Assembly: GCF_003751445.1 (NCBI RefSeq)
Contig: NZ_RJUU01000001.1
Coordinates: forward strand, 5,632,001-5,696,000
Reading direction: 5' to 3'
DNA: 64,000 bases
From: Streptomyces sp. 840.1
GTDB lineage: Bacteria; Actinomycetota; Actinomycetes; Streptomycetales; Streptomycetaceae
Within the stretch, counting starts at the first letter, position 1. Each line of letters begins with the position of its first letter. The notes beneath the pieces were generated by a model. It did not search any database and had not been told where the DNA came from. It was given only the letters and a program-made list of their open reading frames with translations. Positions 17,065-25,950 of this stretch are shown here, in pieces. A program made the position numbers and the translations under genes.

Positions 17065-18798
17065 TCAGCTCATACGCAGGGCGAGGAAGAAGTCGAGCTT
17101 GTCCTCCAGGCGCGCGAGATCACGCCCCGTCAACTGCTCGATTCGCCCGATCCGGTAGCGCAGCGTGTTGACGTGCAGATGCAGCCGGGCCGCGCAGCGG
17201 GTCCACGATCCGTCGCAGTCCAGGAACGACTCCAGGGTCGGGATCAGCTCCGCGCGGTGGCGCCGGTCGTAGTCCCGGAGCGGGTCGAGCAGCCGTGCGG
17301 TGAACGCGCGGCGCACGTCGTCCGGGACGAACGGCAGCAGCAGCACGTGCGAGGCCAGCTCGTGGTGGCCGGCCGCGCAGACCCGCCCGGGACGGGCCGC
17401 CGCCACGCGGCGGGCGTGCCGGGCCTCCTCCAGCGCGCCGCGCAGCCCCTCGGGCGAGTGCACCGACGCGCTGACACCCAGTGTCAGCCGCCCGTCGTCG
17501 GCGAGCCCCGCGGACAGCGGTGCGCGCACCGCTGCGAGCAGGACGTCGGCGTGCAGCACGGGATCCTCCCCGGCGGGCTCCGGGCCCTCCGGGTCCCCGG
17601 CACCGTCCGGGTCCCCGTCCGGCAGGGCGACGGCGGGCAGCGGTACCAGCGCGACGGCCTCGTCGCCGGCGTGCGCGACGGCGATCCGGTCCGCGGAGTC
17701 GGGGCCCGTCACGGCCGGGTCGACGAGGATCTCCTCCAGCAGCGCCTGGGCGACCGGGCCGCCCGCGACACCGGACCCGGACGAGCCGGGCGCGCCCTGC
17801 TCGTCCCAGTCGACCCGGGCCACCACCACCTGCCAGTGCGGCGCGGTGCCGAGGCCGGGCAGCAGGACCGGGGCGGCCACCCGCAGCCTGGCCGCGATCT
17901 CGGCGGGCGGGGCGCCGGCCTGGACCAGTTCGAGGACCTCCTGGGCGAGCCTGCGGCGCACGGTGCGGGCTGCGTCCCGCCGGTCCCGCTCGACCGCGAT
18001 CAGCTGGGTGACGCCCTGGAGCAGGTCGAGCCGGGCGGCCGGCCAGTCGCTCGCGTCGGCCTCGACGGCGAGCAGCCAGTCGGAGAGCACCGACTCGCGC
18101 ACATCGCGCGAGGCCGGCGCGGCGCCCCGGCTGTTGTTCCGGATCGGGAAGAGCGAATACGCCACCCCGCCGATCGCCGCCCGGTAGGGGGCGCGGCGGC
18201 CGGTGCGGACCGCGGCCAGGTGCAGGCCGGCCAGCTCCGCGGCGGCCGGGCCGGGCAGCGGCGCACCGGCCCCCGCGATCTGCCGGCCGGTGGGCGAGAG
18301 CACCCAGGCCTGGAGGTCCAGGTCGGAGCCGAGCAGGTCGAGGACCACTTCCGGTCCGCCGCCCGCCGGGCCCGAGGTCATCAGCCGGCGGTGCCGGTCG
18401 ACGACCGCCGCCAGGTCCCCGGCGCGCTCGCCGGACACCTGACGGACCACGTACTCGGTGATCGTTGCGAACGCGACGATCTCGTTGACGGCGAAGAGGG
18501 GCAGCCGGTGCCGCCGGCACGCCTCGACCAGGTCGTCCGGGATGTCGCCGAACTCCGCCTCGCCCGCCGCGAGCCCGGCGACGCCGGCGCCCGCCAGGAT
18601 CCGTACGAAGGGTTCGGAGTCCGCCGCGTCCCGGTGCCAGGCCAGGCCCGTCAGCACCAGCTCGCCGCCGGTCAGGTAGCGGCTGGGGTCCCGCAGGTCG
18701 GTGGTCATCACGCCGCGGACCGAGCGGTCCAGCTCGTCGTCGCCGCCGAGCAGCCGCAGGCCCAGCGCGTCGGTCTCCAGCAGTGCGCGCAGCCGCAT
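17065..18798 (-). CDS. PucR-family transcriptional regulator of purine catabolism
   Basis: A 577-residue protein. The N-terminal PucR domain begins MRLRALLETDALGLRLLGG and includes TGGELVLTGLAW. The middle has a GGDEF-like/CdaR region, and the C-terminus carries the PucR helix-turn-helix, LESFLDCDGSWTRCAARLHLHVNTLRYRIGRI. It is divergently transcribed from the xanthine dehydrogenase operon with a 256-bp shared control region, so it very probably regulates that operon. Whether it activates or represses, and its purine ligand, cannot be read from sequence. Confidence 0.9.
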   Translation of the reverse strand: MRLRALLETDALGLRLLGGDDELDRSVRGVMTTDLRDPSRYLTGGELVLTGLAWHRDAADSEPFVRILAGAGVAGLAAGEAEFGDIPDDLVEACRRHRLPLFAVNEIVAFATITEYVVRQVSGERAGDLAAVVDRHRRLMTSGPAGGGPEVVLDLLGSDLDLQAWVLSPTGRQIAGAGAPLPGPAAAELAGLHLAAVRTGRRAPYRAAIGGVAYSLFPIRNNSRGAAPASRDVRESVLSDWLLAVEADASDWPAARLDLLQGVTQLIAVERDRRDAARTVRRRLAQEVLELVQAGAPPAEIAARLRVAAPVLLPGLGTAPHWQVVVARVDWDEQGAPGSSGSGVAGGPVAQALLEEILVDPAVTGPDSADRIAVAHAGDEAVALVPLPAVALPDGDPDGAGDPEGPEPAGEDPVLHADVLLAAVRAPLSAGLADDGRLTLGVSASVHSPEGLRGALEEARHARRVAAARPGRVCAAGHHELASHVLLLPFVPDDVRRAFTARLLDPLRDYDRRHRAELIPTLESFLDCDGSWTRCAARLHLHVNTLRYRIGRIEQLTGRDLARLEDKLDFFLALRMS

Positions 18799-18814
18799 CT
18801 CGTCGCCGCCGATC

Positions 18815-18877
18815 TCATTCGTTGGTGCGGGTGAAAACTGGGTGTTGCGGTGAGGTCACAGAGACCCGTCATTCGTT
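18815..18877. promoter_or_regulatory. Direct repeat TCATTCGTT in the pucR-xdh control region
   Basis: TCATTCGTT occurs at 18815-18823 and 18869-18877, 54 bp apart. The second copy is part of the palindrome ATTCG-TT-CGAAT (18871-18882). Both are in the divergent region between the PucR-type gene and the xanthine dehydrogenase genes and are candidate PucR binding sites. The assignment is inference. Confidence 0.35.
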
Positions 18878-19054
18878 CGAATCTACAAGACGAGGACGAA
18901 GACCAGCCAACTCCTTCATGGTTTCGGTGACTGCACCAGGTGGAGCAGGGCTTGTGTACTGGGCCACACACCGCGTTAACAAGACATGAACAAGTCGAGG
19001 GCCGGCCGTCCCCAGCCCCCAGCGCACGACCGATTGAGAAGAAGAGAGCCACTC

Positions 19055-19945
19055 ATGGACTTCCTTCGCCCCGCCAGCTGGGAGGAGGCGCTCGCCGCCA
19101 AGGCCGAGCACCCCACGGCTGTGCCCATCGCGGGCGGCACCGATGTGATGGTCGAGATCAATTTCGACCACCGGCGGCCCGAGTACCTCCTGGACCTGAA
19201 CCGCATCGGTGAGCTGTCCGAGTGGGACGTGGGCCAGGAGAGCGTACGGCTCGGTGCCTCGGTCCCGTACAGCGCCATCATGGAACACCTGCGGACCGAG
19301 CTGCCGGGACTGGCGCTCGCCTCGCACACCGTCGCCTCGCCGCAGATCCGCAACCGGGGCGGCGTCGGCGGCAACCTGGGCACCGCCTCGCCCGCCGGGG
19401 ACGCCCACCCGGCGCTGCTCGCTGCGGGCGCCGAGGTGGAGGCCGAGTCCGTCCGGGGCACCCGGCTGATCCCCATCGACGCCTTCTACACCGGCGTCAA
19501 GCGCAACGCACTGGAACCGGACGAGCTGATCCGGGCCGTGCACATCAAGAAGGCCGACGGGCCCCAGCAGTACTCCAAGGTCGGCACCCGCAACGCGATG
19601 GTCATCGCCGTCTGCGCCTTCGGTCTGGCCCTGCACCCCGAGACCCGCACGGTCCGCACCGGTATCGGCTCCGCCGCCCCGACGCCCGTACGGGCCAAGG
19701 AGGCCGAGGAGTTCCTGAACGCCGCCCTCGAGGAGGGCGGGTTCTGGGAGAGCCGCACGATCATCACGCCGTCCGTCGCCAAGCAGTTCGCCACGCTCGC
19801 CGCGGCCGCCTGCAACCCGATCGACGACGTGCGCGGCACCGCGAGCTATCGCAGGCACGCGGTCGGGATCATGGCCCGCCGGACCCTCGGCTGGACCTGG
19901 GAGTCGTACCGCGGCAACGGCCGCAGCACCGAAGGAGCTGCCTGA
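19055..19945 (+). CDS. Xanthine dehydrogenase FAD-binding subunit
   Basis: A 296-residue subunit of the molybdopterin-dehydrogenase FAD family. The flavin-contacting stretches are visible as PIAGGTDVMVEINF near residue 25 and IRNRGGVGGNLGTASPAGD near residue 105. ATG 19055 matches the family N-terminus (MDFLRPASWEEAL); the open frame starts 23 codons earlier without support. It passes electrons from the Fe-S subunit to NAD+. It is the first gene of the operon. Confidence 0.93.
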   Translation: MDFLRPASWEEALAAKAEHPTAVPIAGGTDVMVEINFDHRRPEYLLDLNRIGELSEWDVGQESVRLGASVPYSAIMEHLRTELPGLALASHTVASPQIRNRGGVGGNLGTASPAGDAHPALLAAGAEVEAESVRGTRLIPIDAFYTGVKRNALEPDELIRAVHIKKADGPQQYSKVGTRNAMVIAVCAFGLALHPETRTVRTGIGSAAPTPVRAKEAEEFLNAALEEGGFWESRTIITPSVAKQFATLAAAACNPIDDVRGTASYRRHAVGIMARRTLGWTWESYRGNGRSTEGAA

Positions 19946-19947
19946 TC

Positions 19948-20541
19948 ATGCGCGTCAATTTCAAGGTCAACGGGCGCAGGCACGAGGCCGACGACGTCTG
20001 GGAGGGCGAGTCCCTCCTGTACGTGCTGCGTGAGCGGATGGGCCTGCCCGGCTCCAAGAACGCCTGCGAGCAGGGCGAGTGCGGTTCCTGCACCGTCCGC
20101 CTCGACGGCGTCCCGGTCTGCTCCTGTCTGGTCGCCGCCGGCCAGGTCGAGGGCCGCGAGGTCGTCACCGTGGAAGGCCTCGCCGACTTCGCCGCCCACC
20201 GCTCCGAGGCCCACCCCGGCACCGGCTGCGCCTCGGGCGCCTGCGGCACCACCGTCGACAAGGCACAGCGCTGGAAGGCCAAGCCGTCCGCCGACGAGAC
20301 CCGCGACACCGGCGAGCTCTCCCCGATCCAGCAGGCGTTCATCGACGCCGGAGCCGTCCAGTGCGGCTTCTGCACCCCCGGTCTGCTGATCGCCGCCGAC
20401 GAGCTCCTGGAGCGCACCCCGGAGCCCTCCGACGCGGACATCCGCGAGGCGCTCTCCGGCAACCTCTGCCGCTGCACCGGCTACGAGAAGATCCTCGACG
20501 CGGTCCGCCTGGCGGCCGCCCGAGCGGAAGAGACGGTCTAG
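19948..20541 (+). CDS. Xanthine dehydrogenase [2Fe-2S] subunit
   Basis: A 197-residue subunit with two iron-sulfur domains. The plant-type ligands are CEQGECGSC with a later CSC. The C-terminal helical domain has QCGFCTPG and CRCTGY. The family is usually near 160 residues. Here about 40 extra residues between the two domains contain another cysteine pair, GCASGACGTT, and a polar linker. The ATG is two bases after the preceding stop, implying coupled translation. Confidence 0.92.
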   Translation: MRVNFKVNGRRHEADDVWEGESLLYVLRERMGLPGSKNACEQGECGSCTVRLDGVPVCSCLVAAGQVEGREVVTVEGLADFAAHRSEAHPGTGCASGACGTTVDKAQRWKAKPSADETRDTGELSPIQQAFIDAGAVQCGFCTPGLLIAADELLERTPEPSDADIREALSGNLCRCTGYEKILDAVRLAAARAEETV

Positions 20542-20544
20542 ACG

Positions 20545-22929
20545 ATGGGCGTTACCGGTTCCCCCACCAACATCAACCAGGGCACCCGCACCAAGGGCGG
20601 CATCGGCGAGTCCACGCTGCGCCCCGACGGGATCCTGAAGGTCACCGGCGAGTTCGCGTACTCCTCGGACATGTGGCACGAGGACATGCTCTGGGGCCAC
20701 ACCCTGCGCTCCACCGTCGCGCACGCCGAGATCGTCTCGATCGACATCTCCGAGGCGCTCGCCACCTCCGGCGTCTACTCCGTGCTCACCTACGACGACC
20801 TGCCGACCGAGATGAAGAACTACGGTCTGGAGTTCAAGGACACCCCCGTCCTCGCCCACGGCAAGGTCCGCCACCACGGTGAACCGGTGGCGCTCGTCGC
20901 CGCCGACCACCCGGAGACGGCCCGCCGCGCCGCCGCCAAGATCAGGATCGACTACCGCGAGCTGCCCCTCATCACCGACGAGGCCTCCGCGACCGCCCCC
21001 GACGCGATCCTCGTCCACGAGGGCCGCGACGACCACCACATCGGCCACGTACCGCACCCCAACATCGTCCACCGCCAGCCCATCATCCGCGGCGACGCGG
21101 AGGCGGCGAAGGCGCGCGCCGATGTGATCGTCAGCGGTGAGTACGTCTTCGGCATGCAGGACCAGGCCTTCCTCGGCCCGGAGTCCGGGCTGGCCGTGCC
21201 CTCCGAGGACGGCGGCGTCGACCTGTACGTCGCCACCCAGTGGCTGCACTCCGACCTGGAGCAGATCGCCCCCGTCCTCGGCCTGCCCAAGGACAAGGTC
21301 CGCATGACGCTCTCCGGCGTCGGCGGTGCCTTCGGCGGCCGCGAGGACCTGTCGATGCAGATCCACGCCTGCCTGCTGGCGCTGCGCACCGGCAAGCCGG
21401 TGAAGATCGTCTACAACCGCTTCGAGTCCTTCTTCGGGCACGTCCACCGCCACCCCGCCAAGCTCTGGTACGAGCACGGCGCGACCCGTGACGGCAAGCT
21501 CACCCACATGAAGTGCCGCATCGTGCTGGACGGCGGCGCCTACGCCTCCGCCTCCCCGGCCGTCGTCGGCAACGCCTCCTCGCTCGCCGTCGGCCCGTAC
21601 GTCATCGAGGACGTCGACATCGAGGCGCTGGCCCTCTACACCAACAACCCGCCGTGCGGCGCGATGCGCGGCTTCGGCGCGGTCCAGGCCTGCTTCGCCT
21701 ACGAGGCGCAGATGGACAAGGTCGCCGCCGAACTCGGCATGGACCCCGTCGAGTTCAGGCAGCTCAACGCCATGGAGCAGGGCACCCTGCTGCCGACCGG
21801 CCAGGTCGTCGACTCGCCCGCCCCGGTCGCCGAGCTGCTGCGCCGGGTCAAGGCCAGGCCGCTGCCGCCGGAGCGCCAGTGGGAGAGCGCCGGCGAGCAG
21901 GCCGACGTCCGGGCGCTGCCCGGCGGGCTCTCCAACACCACGCACGGCGAGGGTGTCGTACGCGGTGTCGGCTACGCGGTCGGCCTGAAGAACGTCGGCT
22001 TCTCCGAGGGCTTCGACGACTACTCCACCGCCCGGGTGCGCATGGAGGTCGTCGGCGGCGAACCCGTCGCGACCGTGCACACGGCCATGGCGGAGGTCGG
22101 CCAGGGCGGCGTCACCGTGCACGCCCAGATCGCCCGTACCGAACTCGGTGTCGCCCAGGTCACCATCCACCCGGCCGACACCCGCGTCGGCTCCGCAGGC
22201 TCGACCTCCGCCTCCCGGCAGACCTACGTCACCGGCGGCGCAGTGAAGAACTCCTGCGAGGCCGTCCGCGAGCAGGTCCTGGAGATCGGCCGCCGCAAGT
22301 TCGGTACGTACCACCCCGCCTGGGCCACCGCCGAACTCCTCCTGGAGGGCGGCAAGGTCGTCACCGACGGCGGCGAGGTGCTGGCCGATCTGGCCGACGT
22401 GCTGGAGGACGAGGCGGTCGACATCGAGCTGGAGTGGCGCCACCGGCCCACCGTGGCCTTCGACCTGCGCACCGGACAGGGCAACGGCCACGTCCAGTAC
22501 TCCTTCGCCGCCCACCGCGCGGTCGTCGAGGTCGACACCGAACTCGGACTGGTCAAGGTCATCGAACTGGCCTGCGCCCAGGACGTCGGCAAGGCGCTCA
22601 ACCCGCTCTCCGTCGTCGGCCAGATCCAGGGCGGCACCCTCCAGGGCATGGGCATCGCCGTCATGGAGGAGATCATCGTCGACCCGAAGACCGCGAAGGT
22701 GCGCAACCCGTCCTTCACGGACTACCTGCTCCCCACCATCCTCGACACGCCGACCATCCCGGTCGACGTGCTCGAACTCGCCGACGACCACGCCCCGTAC
22801 GGGCTCCGCGGCATCGGCGAGGCCCCCACCCTCTCGTCCACCCCGGCCGTCCTCGCGGCGATCCGGAACGCGACGGGACTGGAGCTCAACCGGACGCCGG
22901 TACGACCCGAGCACCTCACCGGCAGCTGA
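20545..22929 (+). CDS. Xanthine dehydrogenase molybdopterin-binding subunit
   Basis: A 794-residue catalytic subunit of the xanthine oxidase family. Cofactor motifs include GVGGAFGGRED near residue 260 and GAMRGFGAVQ near residue 370. The catalytic glutamate is in GLRGIGEAPTLS near the C-terminus. It hydroxylates hypoxanthine and xanthine to urate at the molybdenum centre. The start is three bases after the Fe-S subunit stop. Together with the preceding two genes it forms the heterotrimer, and XdhC encoded at 24692 is its likely maturation factor. Confidence 0.94.
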   Translation: MGVTGSPTNINQGTRTKGGIGESTLRPDGILKVTGEFAYSSDMWHEDMLWGHTLRSTVAHAEIVSIDISEALATSGVYSVLTYDDLPTEMKNYGLEFKDTPVLAHGKVRHHGEPVALVAADHPETARRAAAKIRIDYRELPLITDEASATAPDAILVHEGRDDHHIGHVPHPNIVHRQPIIRGDAEAAKARADVIVSGEYVFGMQDQAFLGPESGLAVPSEDGGVDLYVATQWLHSDLEQIAPVLGLPKDKVRMTLSGVGGAFGGREDLSMQIHACLLALRTGKPVKIVYNRFESFFGHVHRHPAKLWYEHGATRDGKLTHMKCRIVLDGGAYASASPAVVGNASSLAVGPYVIEDVDIEALALYTNNPPCGAMRGFGAVQACFAYEAQMDKVAAELGMDPVEFRQLNAMEQGTLLPTGQVVDSPAPVAELLRRVKARPLPPERQWESAGEQADVRALPGGLSNTTHGEGVVRGVGYAVGLKNVGFSEGFDDYSTARVRMEVVGGEPVATVHTAMAEVGQGGVTVHAQIARTELGVAQVTIHPADTRVGSAGSTSASRQTYVTGGAVKNSCEAVREQVLEIGRRKFGTYHPAWATAELLLEGGKVVTDGGEVLADLADVLEDEAVDIELEWRHRPTVAFDLRTGQGNGHVQYSFAAHRAVVEVDTELGLVKVIELACAQDVGKALNPLSVVGQIQGGTLQGMGIAVMEEIIVDPKTAKVRNPSFTDYLLPTILDTPTIPVDVLELADDHAPYGLRGIGEAPTLSSTPAVLAAIRNATGLELNRTPVRPEHLTGS

Positions 22930-22949
22930 TCCGGAGCTCCACCACGAAC

Positions 22950-23010
22950 TCTCCGGGCGGTGTGCGCCTCCAGGGAACGTCACACTTCCTCCGCCCGCAC
23001 CGCCCGGAGA
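22950..23010. terminator. Long stem-loop between xdh and purine permease genes
   Basis: TCTCCGGGCGGTG pairs perfectly with CACCGCCCGGAGA across a 35-base loop. The loop itself contains GTGTG and CACAC that can form an alternative inner hairpin. It begins 21 bp after the xanthine dehydrogenase stop. It may be a processing or partial termination signal that sets the ratio of dehydrogenase to permease. Confidence 0.5.
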
Positions 23011-23198
23011 ACCCAAGCTCCGCACCGCTCGCGGCTCTTGACCGGAACCACCGAAGACAGCAGTACCCGTACATCCACTCTGCATGAACAGTTCGCCTCG
23101 GGCCGTCCCCCGGGTCGTGCCGCCCGCGCAGTCATCCCAAATCCCGCATCTTGAATCTCCATCGCGGGTGCCCCTGTGAACCTTGGGAGTCAGGCATC

Positions 23199-24656
23199 AT
23201 GACCCAGCAGTCAGTGGAGCCCACGACCACCGCGGAGGAAGCGGGCCCCGGCTCGCGCGTCCCCGCCGGCAGATCATGGCTCGACCGGTACTTCCACATA
23301 TCCGAGCGCGGATCGACCGTCGCACGCGAAGTGCGCGGCGGTGTCACGACCTTCATGGCCATGGCATACATCCTGCTGCTCAACCCGCTGATCCTCGGCG
23401 GCAAGGACGTCGACGGCAACATCCTCAGCCAGCCGGGACTGATCACCGCCACCGCACTCGCGGCCGCGGCGACCACCCTGCTGATGGGGTTCGTCGGCAA
23501 GGTCCCCCTCGCGCTCGCCGCGGGGCTCAGCGTCTCCGGCGTCCTGTCCTCACAGGTCGCCCCCGAAATGTCCTGGCCGCAGGCCATGGGCATGTGCGTG
23601 ATGTACGGCCTGGTGATCTGCCTCCTGGTGGTCACCGGCCTGCGTGAGCTGATCATGAACGCGATCCCGCTCGCGCTGAAGCACGGCATCACCATGGGAA
23701 TCGGTCTGTTCATCGCGCTCATCGGCCTCTACAAGGCCGGATTCGTGGGCAAGGGCACCGCCACCCCGGTGTCCCTCGGCCCGACCGGTGAACTCGCCGG
23801 CTGGCCCGTCCTCATCTTCGCGGTGACCCTGCTGCTCATCTTCATGCTCCAGGCCCGCAACATCCCCGGCGCGATCCTCATCGGCATCGTCGTCGGCACC
23901 GTGGTCGCCATCGTGATCAACAAGCTCGCCGACGTCGACCCGAAGATCTGGAGCAGCGGCCCGCCCGAGCTGAAGGGCTCCGCGGTCTCCAATCCGGACT
24001 TCTCGCTCTTCGGGGACGTCCAGTTCGGCGGCTGGGGCGACGTCGGCGCGATGACCGTCGGCTTCATCGTCTTCACCCTCGTGCTGGCGGGCTTCTTCGA
24101 CGCGATGGCCACCATCATCGGTGTCGGTACGGAGGCCAAGCTGGCCGACGACAAGGGGCGGATGCCCGGACTGTCCAAGGCGCTGTTCATCGACGGCGCG
24201 GGCGGTGCGATCGGCGGCGTCGCCGGTGGCTCCGGGCAGACGGTCTTCGTGGAGTCCGCGACCGGGGTCGGGGAAGGTGCCCGTACCGGGCTCGCCTCCG
24301 TCGTCACCGGCCTGTTCTTCGCGGCCTGTCTCTTCTTCACCCCGCTCACGGCGATCGTGCCGGCCGAGGTGGCCTCCGCCGCCCTGGTCGTCATCGGCGC
24401 CATGATGATGCAGAACGCCCGCCACGTGGACTGGAGCGACCGCGCCGTCGCCATCCCGGTCTTCCTGACCGTGGTCCTGATGCCGTTCACCTACACCATC
24501 ACCACCGGCGTGGCGGCAGGTGTCATCTCCTGGGTCGCGATCAAGGTCGCCCAGGGCCGGGCCCGCGAGGTCGGGGCCTTCATGTGGGGACTGACGGTGA
24601 TCTTCGTCATCTACTTCGCGCTCCATCCGCTCGAAAGCTGGCTGGGCGTCAGCTGA
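23199..24656 (+). CDS. AzgA-type NCS2 purine permease
   Basis: A 485-residue integral membrane protein with about 12-14 hydrophobic segments. The N-terminal AzgA signature (YFHISERGSTVAREVRGGVTT, one stretch) is followed by MAMAYILLLNPLIL. Later segments include GFFDAMATIIGVGTEA and a Gly/Thr loop of the sodium or proton-coupled family, GGVAGGSGQTVFVESATG. AzgA members take up hypoxanthine, guanine and adenine. Position after the xanthine dehydrogenase genes makes it the likely importer of their substrates. ATG 23199 gives the family start. Confidence 0.88.
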   Translation: MTQQSVEPTTTAEEAGPGSRVPAGRSWLDRYFHISERGSTVAREVRGGVTTFMAMAYILLLNPLILGGKDVDGNILSQPGLITATALAAAATTLLMGFVGKVPLALAAGLSVSGVLSSQVAPEMSWPQAMGMCVMYGLVICLLVVTGLRELIMNAIPLALKHGITMGIGLFIALIGLYKAGFVGKGTATPVSLGPTGELAGWPVLIFAVTLLLIFMLQARNIPGAILIGIVVGTVVAIVINKLADVDPKIWSSGPPELKGSAVSNPDFSLFGDVQFGGWGDVGAMTVGFIVFTLVLAGFFDAMATIIGVGTEAKLADDKGRMPGLSKALFIDGAGGAIGGVAGGSGQTVFVESATGVGEGARTGLASVVTGLFFAACLFFTPLTAIVPAEVASAALVVIGAMMMQNARHVDWSDRAVAIPVFLTVVLMPFTYTITTGVAAGVISWVAIKVAQGRAREVGAFMWGLTVIFVIYFALHPLESWLGVS

Positions 24657-24691
24657 CGCACTGCCTTCACACATCCGTCAAGGAGACCGAG

Positions 24692-25843
24692 ATGCTGGAC
24701 ATCGCCGAGGAGCTCGACCGATGGGTCGGGCAGGGACGCGAATTCGCGGTGGCCACCGTGGTGGCCGTCGGGGGCAGCGCGCCGAGGCAGCCGGGCGCCG
24801 CACTGGCCGTCGACCGCGACGGCACGGTGATCGGATCGGTCTCCGGCGGATGTGTGGAGGGCGCGGTGTACGAACTGTGCCAACAGGCCCTCGATGACGG
24901 CATCACCGTCCGCGAGCGGTTCGGCTACAGCGACGAGGACGCCTTCGCGGTCGGCCTGACCTGCGGCGGCATCATCGACATCCTGGTGACACCGGTCCGG
25001 GCGGACGACCCCGCCCGCCCGGTGTACGCCGCAGCGCTCGCCACCGCCGCCCGGGGCGAGGCGGCCGCGGTGGCCAGGGTCACCGACGGGCCCGCCGAAC
25101 TCCTGGGCCGGCCCCTGCTGGTCAGGCCGCAGGGCGCTCACGAGGGCGGCCTCGGGGGACACCCCGAGCTCGACCGCACCGTCGCGGCGGAGGCCCGCGC
25201 GATGCTGGACGGCGGCCGCACCGGCTCCGTCACCCTCGGCGCCGACGGCTCGCTCTGCGGACAGCCCCTCACGCTGCTCGTCGAGTCCAGCGTGCCGCCG
25301 CCCCGGATGATCGTGTTCGGGGCCATCGACTTCGCCGCCGCGCTGGTACGGGCCGGGAAGTTCCTCGGCTACCACGTCACGGTGTGCGACGCCCGCCCCG
25401 TCTTCGCGACGAAGGCCCGGTTCCCCGAAGCGGACGAGCTGGTCATCGAATGGCCGCACCGCTACCTGGCCAGGACCGCCGTCGACGCCCGTACCGCCCT
25501 GTGCGTGCTCACCCACGACGCCAAGTTCGATATCCCGCTGCTCCAGGCCGCGTTGAGGATGCCCGCCGCCTATGTCGGCGCGATGGGCTCGCGCCGCACC
25601 CATCTGGAGCGCAACGACCGGCTGCGCGAGGCCGGGGTCACCGAACTCGAACTGGCCCGGCTGCGCTCGCCGATCGGCCTCGACCTGGGAGCCCGGACGC
25701 CCGAGGAGACCGCCCTGTCGATCGCCGCCGAGATCGTCGCCGACCGCCGCGGCGGCAGCGGCGTCCCGCTGACCGGCGCCCATACCCCGATCCACCACAG
25801 CTCAACCGCGCCGCCCGCCGGGCGGATGGCCTCCGTGGCCTGA
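24692..25843 (+). CDS. xdhC: XdhC family xanthine dehydrogenase accessory protein
   Basis: A 383-residue protein with the XdhC/CoxI N-terminal domain (VGGSAPRQPGAALAVDRDG and SVSGGCVEGAVYE) and a C-terminal Rossmann domain (FGAIDFAAALVRAGKFLGY, AMGSRRTHLER). XdhC delivers and sulfurates the molybdenum cofactor for xanthine dehydrogenase. ATG 24692 follows AAGGAGA; the upstream extension overlaps the permease gene and was rejected. This is the last gene of the purine operon. Confidence 0.9.
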   Translation: MLDIAEELDRWVGQGREFAVATVVAVGGSAPRQPGAALAVDRDGTVIGSVSGGCVEGAVYELCQQALDDGITVRERFGYSDEDAFAVGLTCGGIIDILVTPVRADDPARPVYAAALATAARGEAAAVARVTDGPAELLGRPLLVRPQGAHEGGLGGHPELDRTVAAEARAMLDGGRTGSVTLGADGSLCGQPLTLLVESSVPPPRMIVFGAIDFAAALVRAGKFLGYHVTVCDARPVFATKARFPEADELVIEWPHRYLARTAVDARTALCVLTHDAKFDIPLLQAALRMPAAYVGAMGSRRTHLERNDRLREAGVTELELARLRSPIGLDLGARTPEETALSIAAEIVADRRGGSGVPLTGAHTPIHHSSTAPPAGRMASVA

Positions 25844-25925
25844 AACAGCCCACCGCGACCATGTGCGCAGACCGGCGGGTTGCCGCCACGGCACATTCAC
25901 GCCAGGGGTGAACCGCACCGCAACC

Positions 25926-25947
25926 GCTGATTTACCGGTAGATCAGC
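25926..25947. promoter_or_regulatory. 22-bp palindrome just before the subtilase start codon
   Basis: GCTGATTTACC and GGTAGATCAGC are reverse complements at 10 of 11 positions with no spacer. The site ends three bases before the ATG, covering where a ribosome-binding site would be; no clear Shine-Dalgarno sequence is seen there. An operator or a start-masking structure are both possible. Confidence 0.45.
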
Positions 25948-25950
25948 TGC

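Noticed and set aside
19846..23085. Very long antisense open frame (over 1000 codons) opposite the xanthine dehydrogenase genes
   Set aside because: It is a high-GC shadow of the real genes: composition is Gly/Val/Asp/Leu monotony, no conserved motifs, and the sense strand encodes unmistakable subunits.
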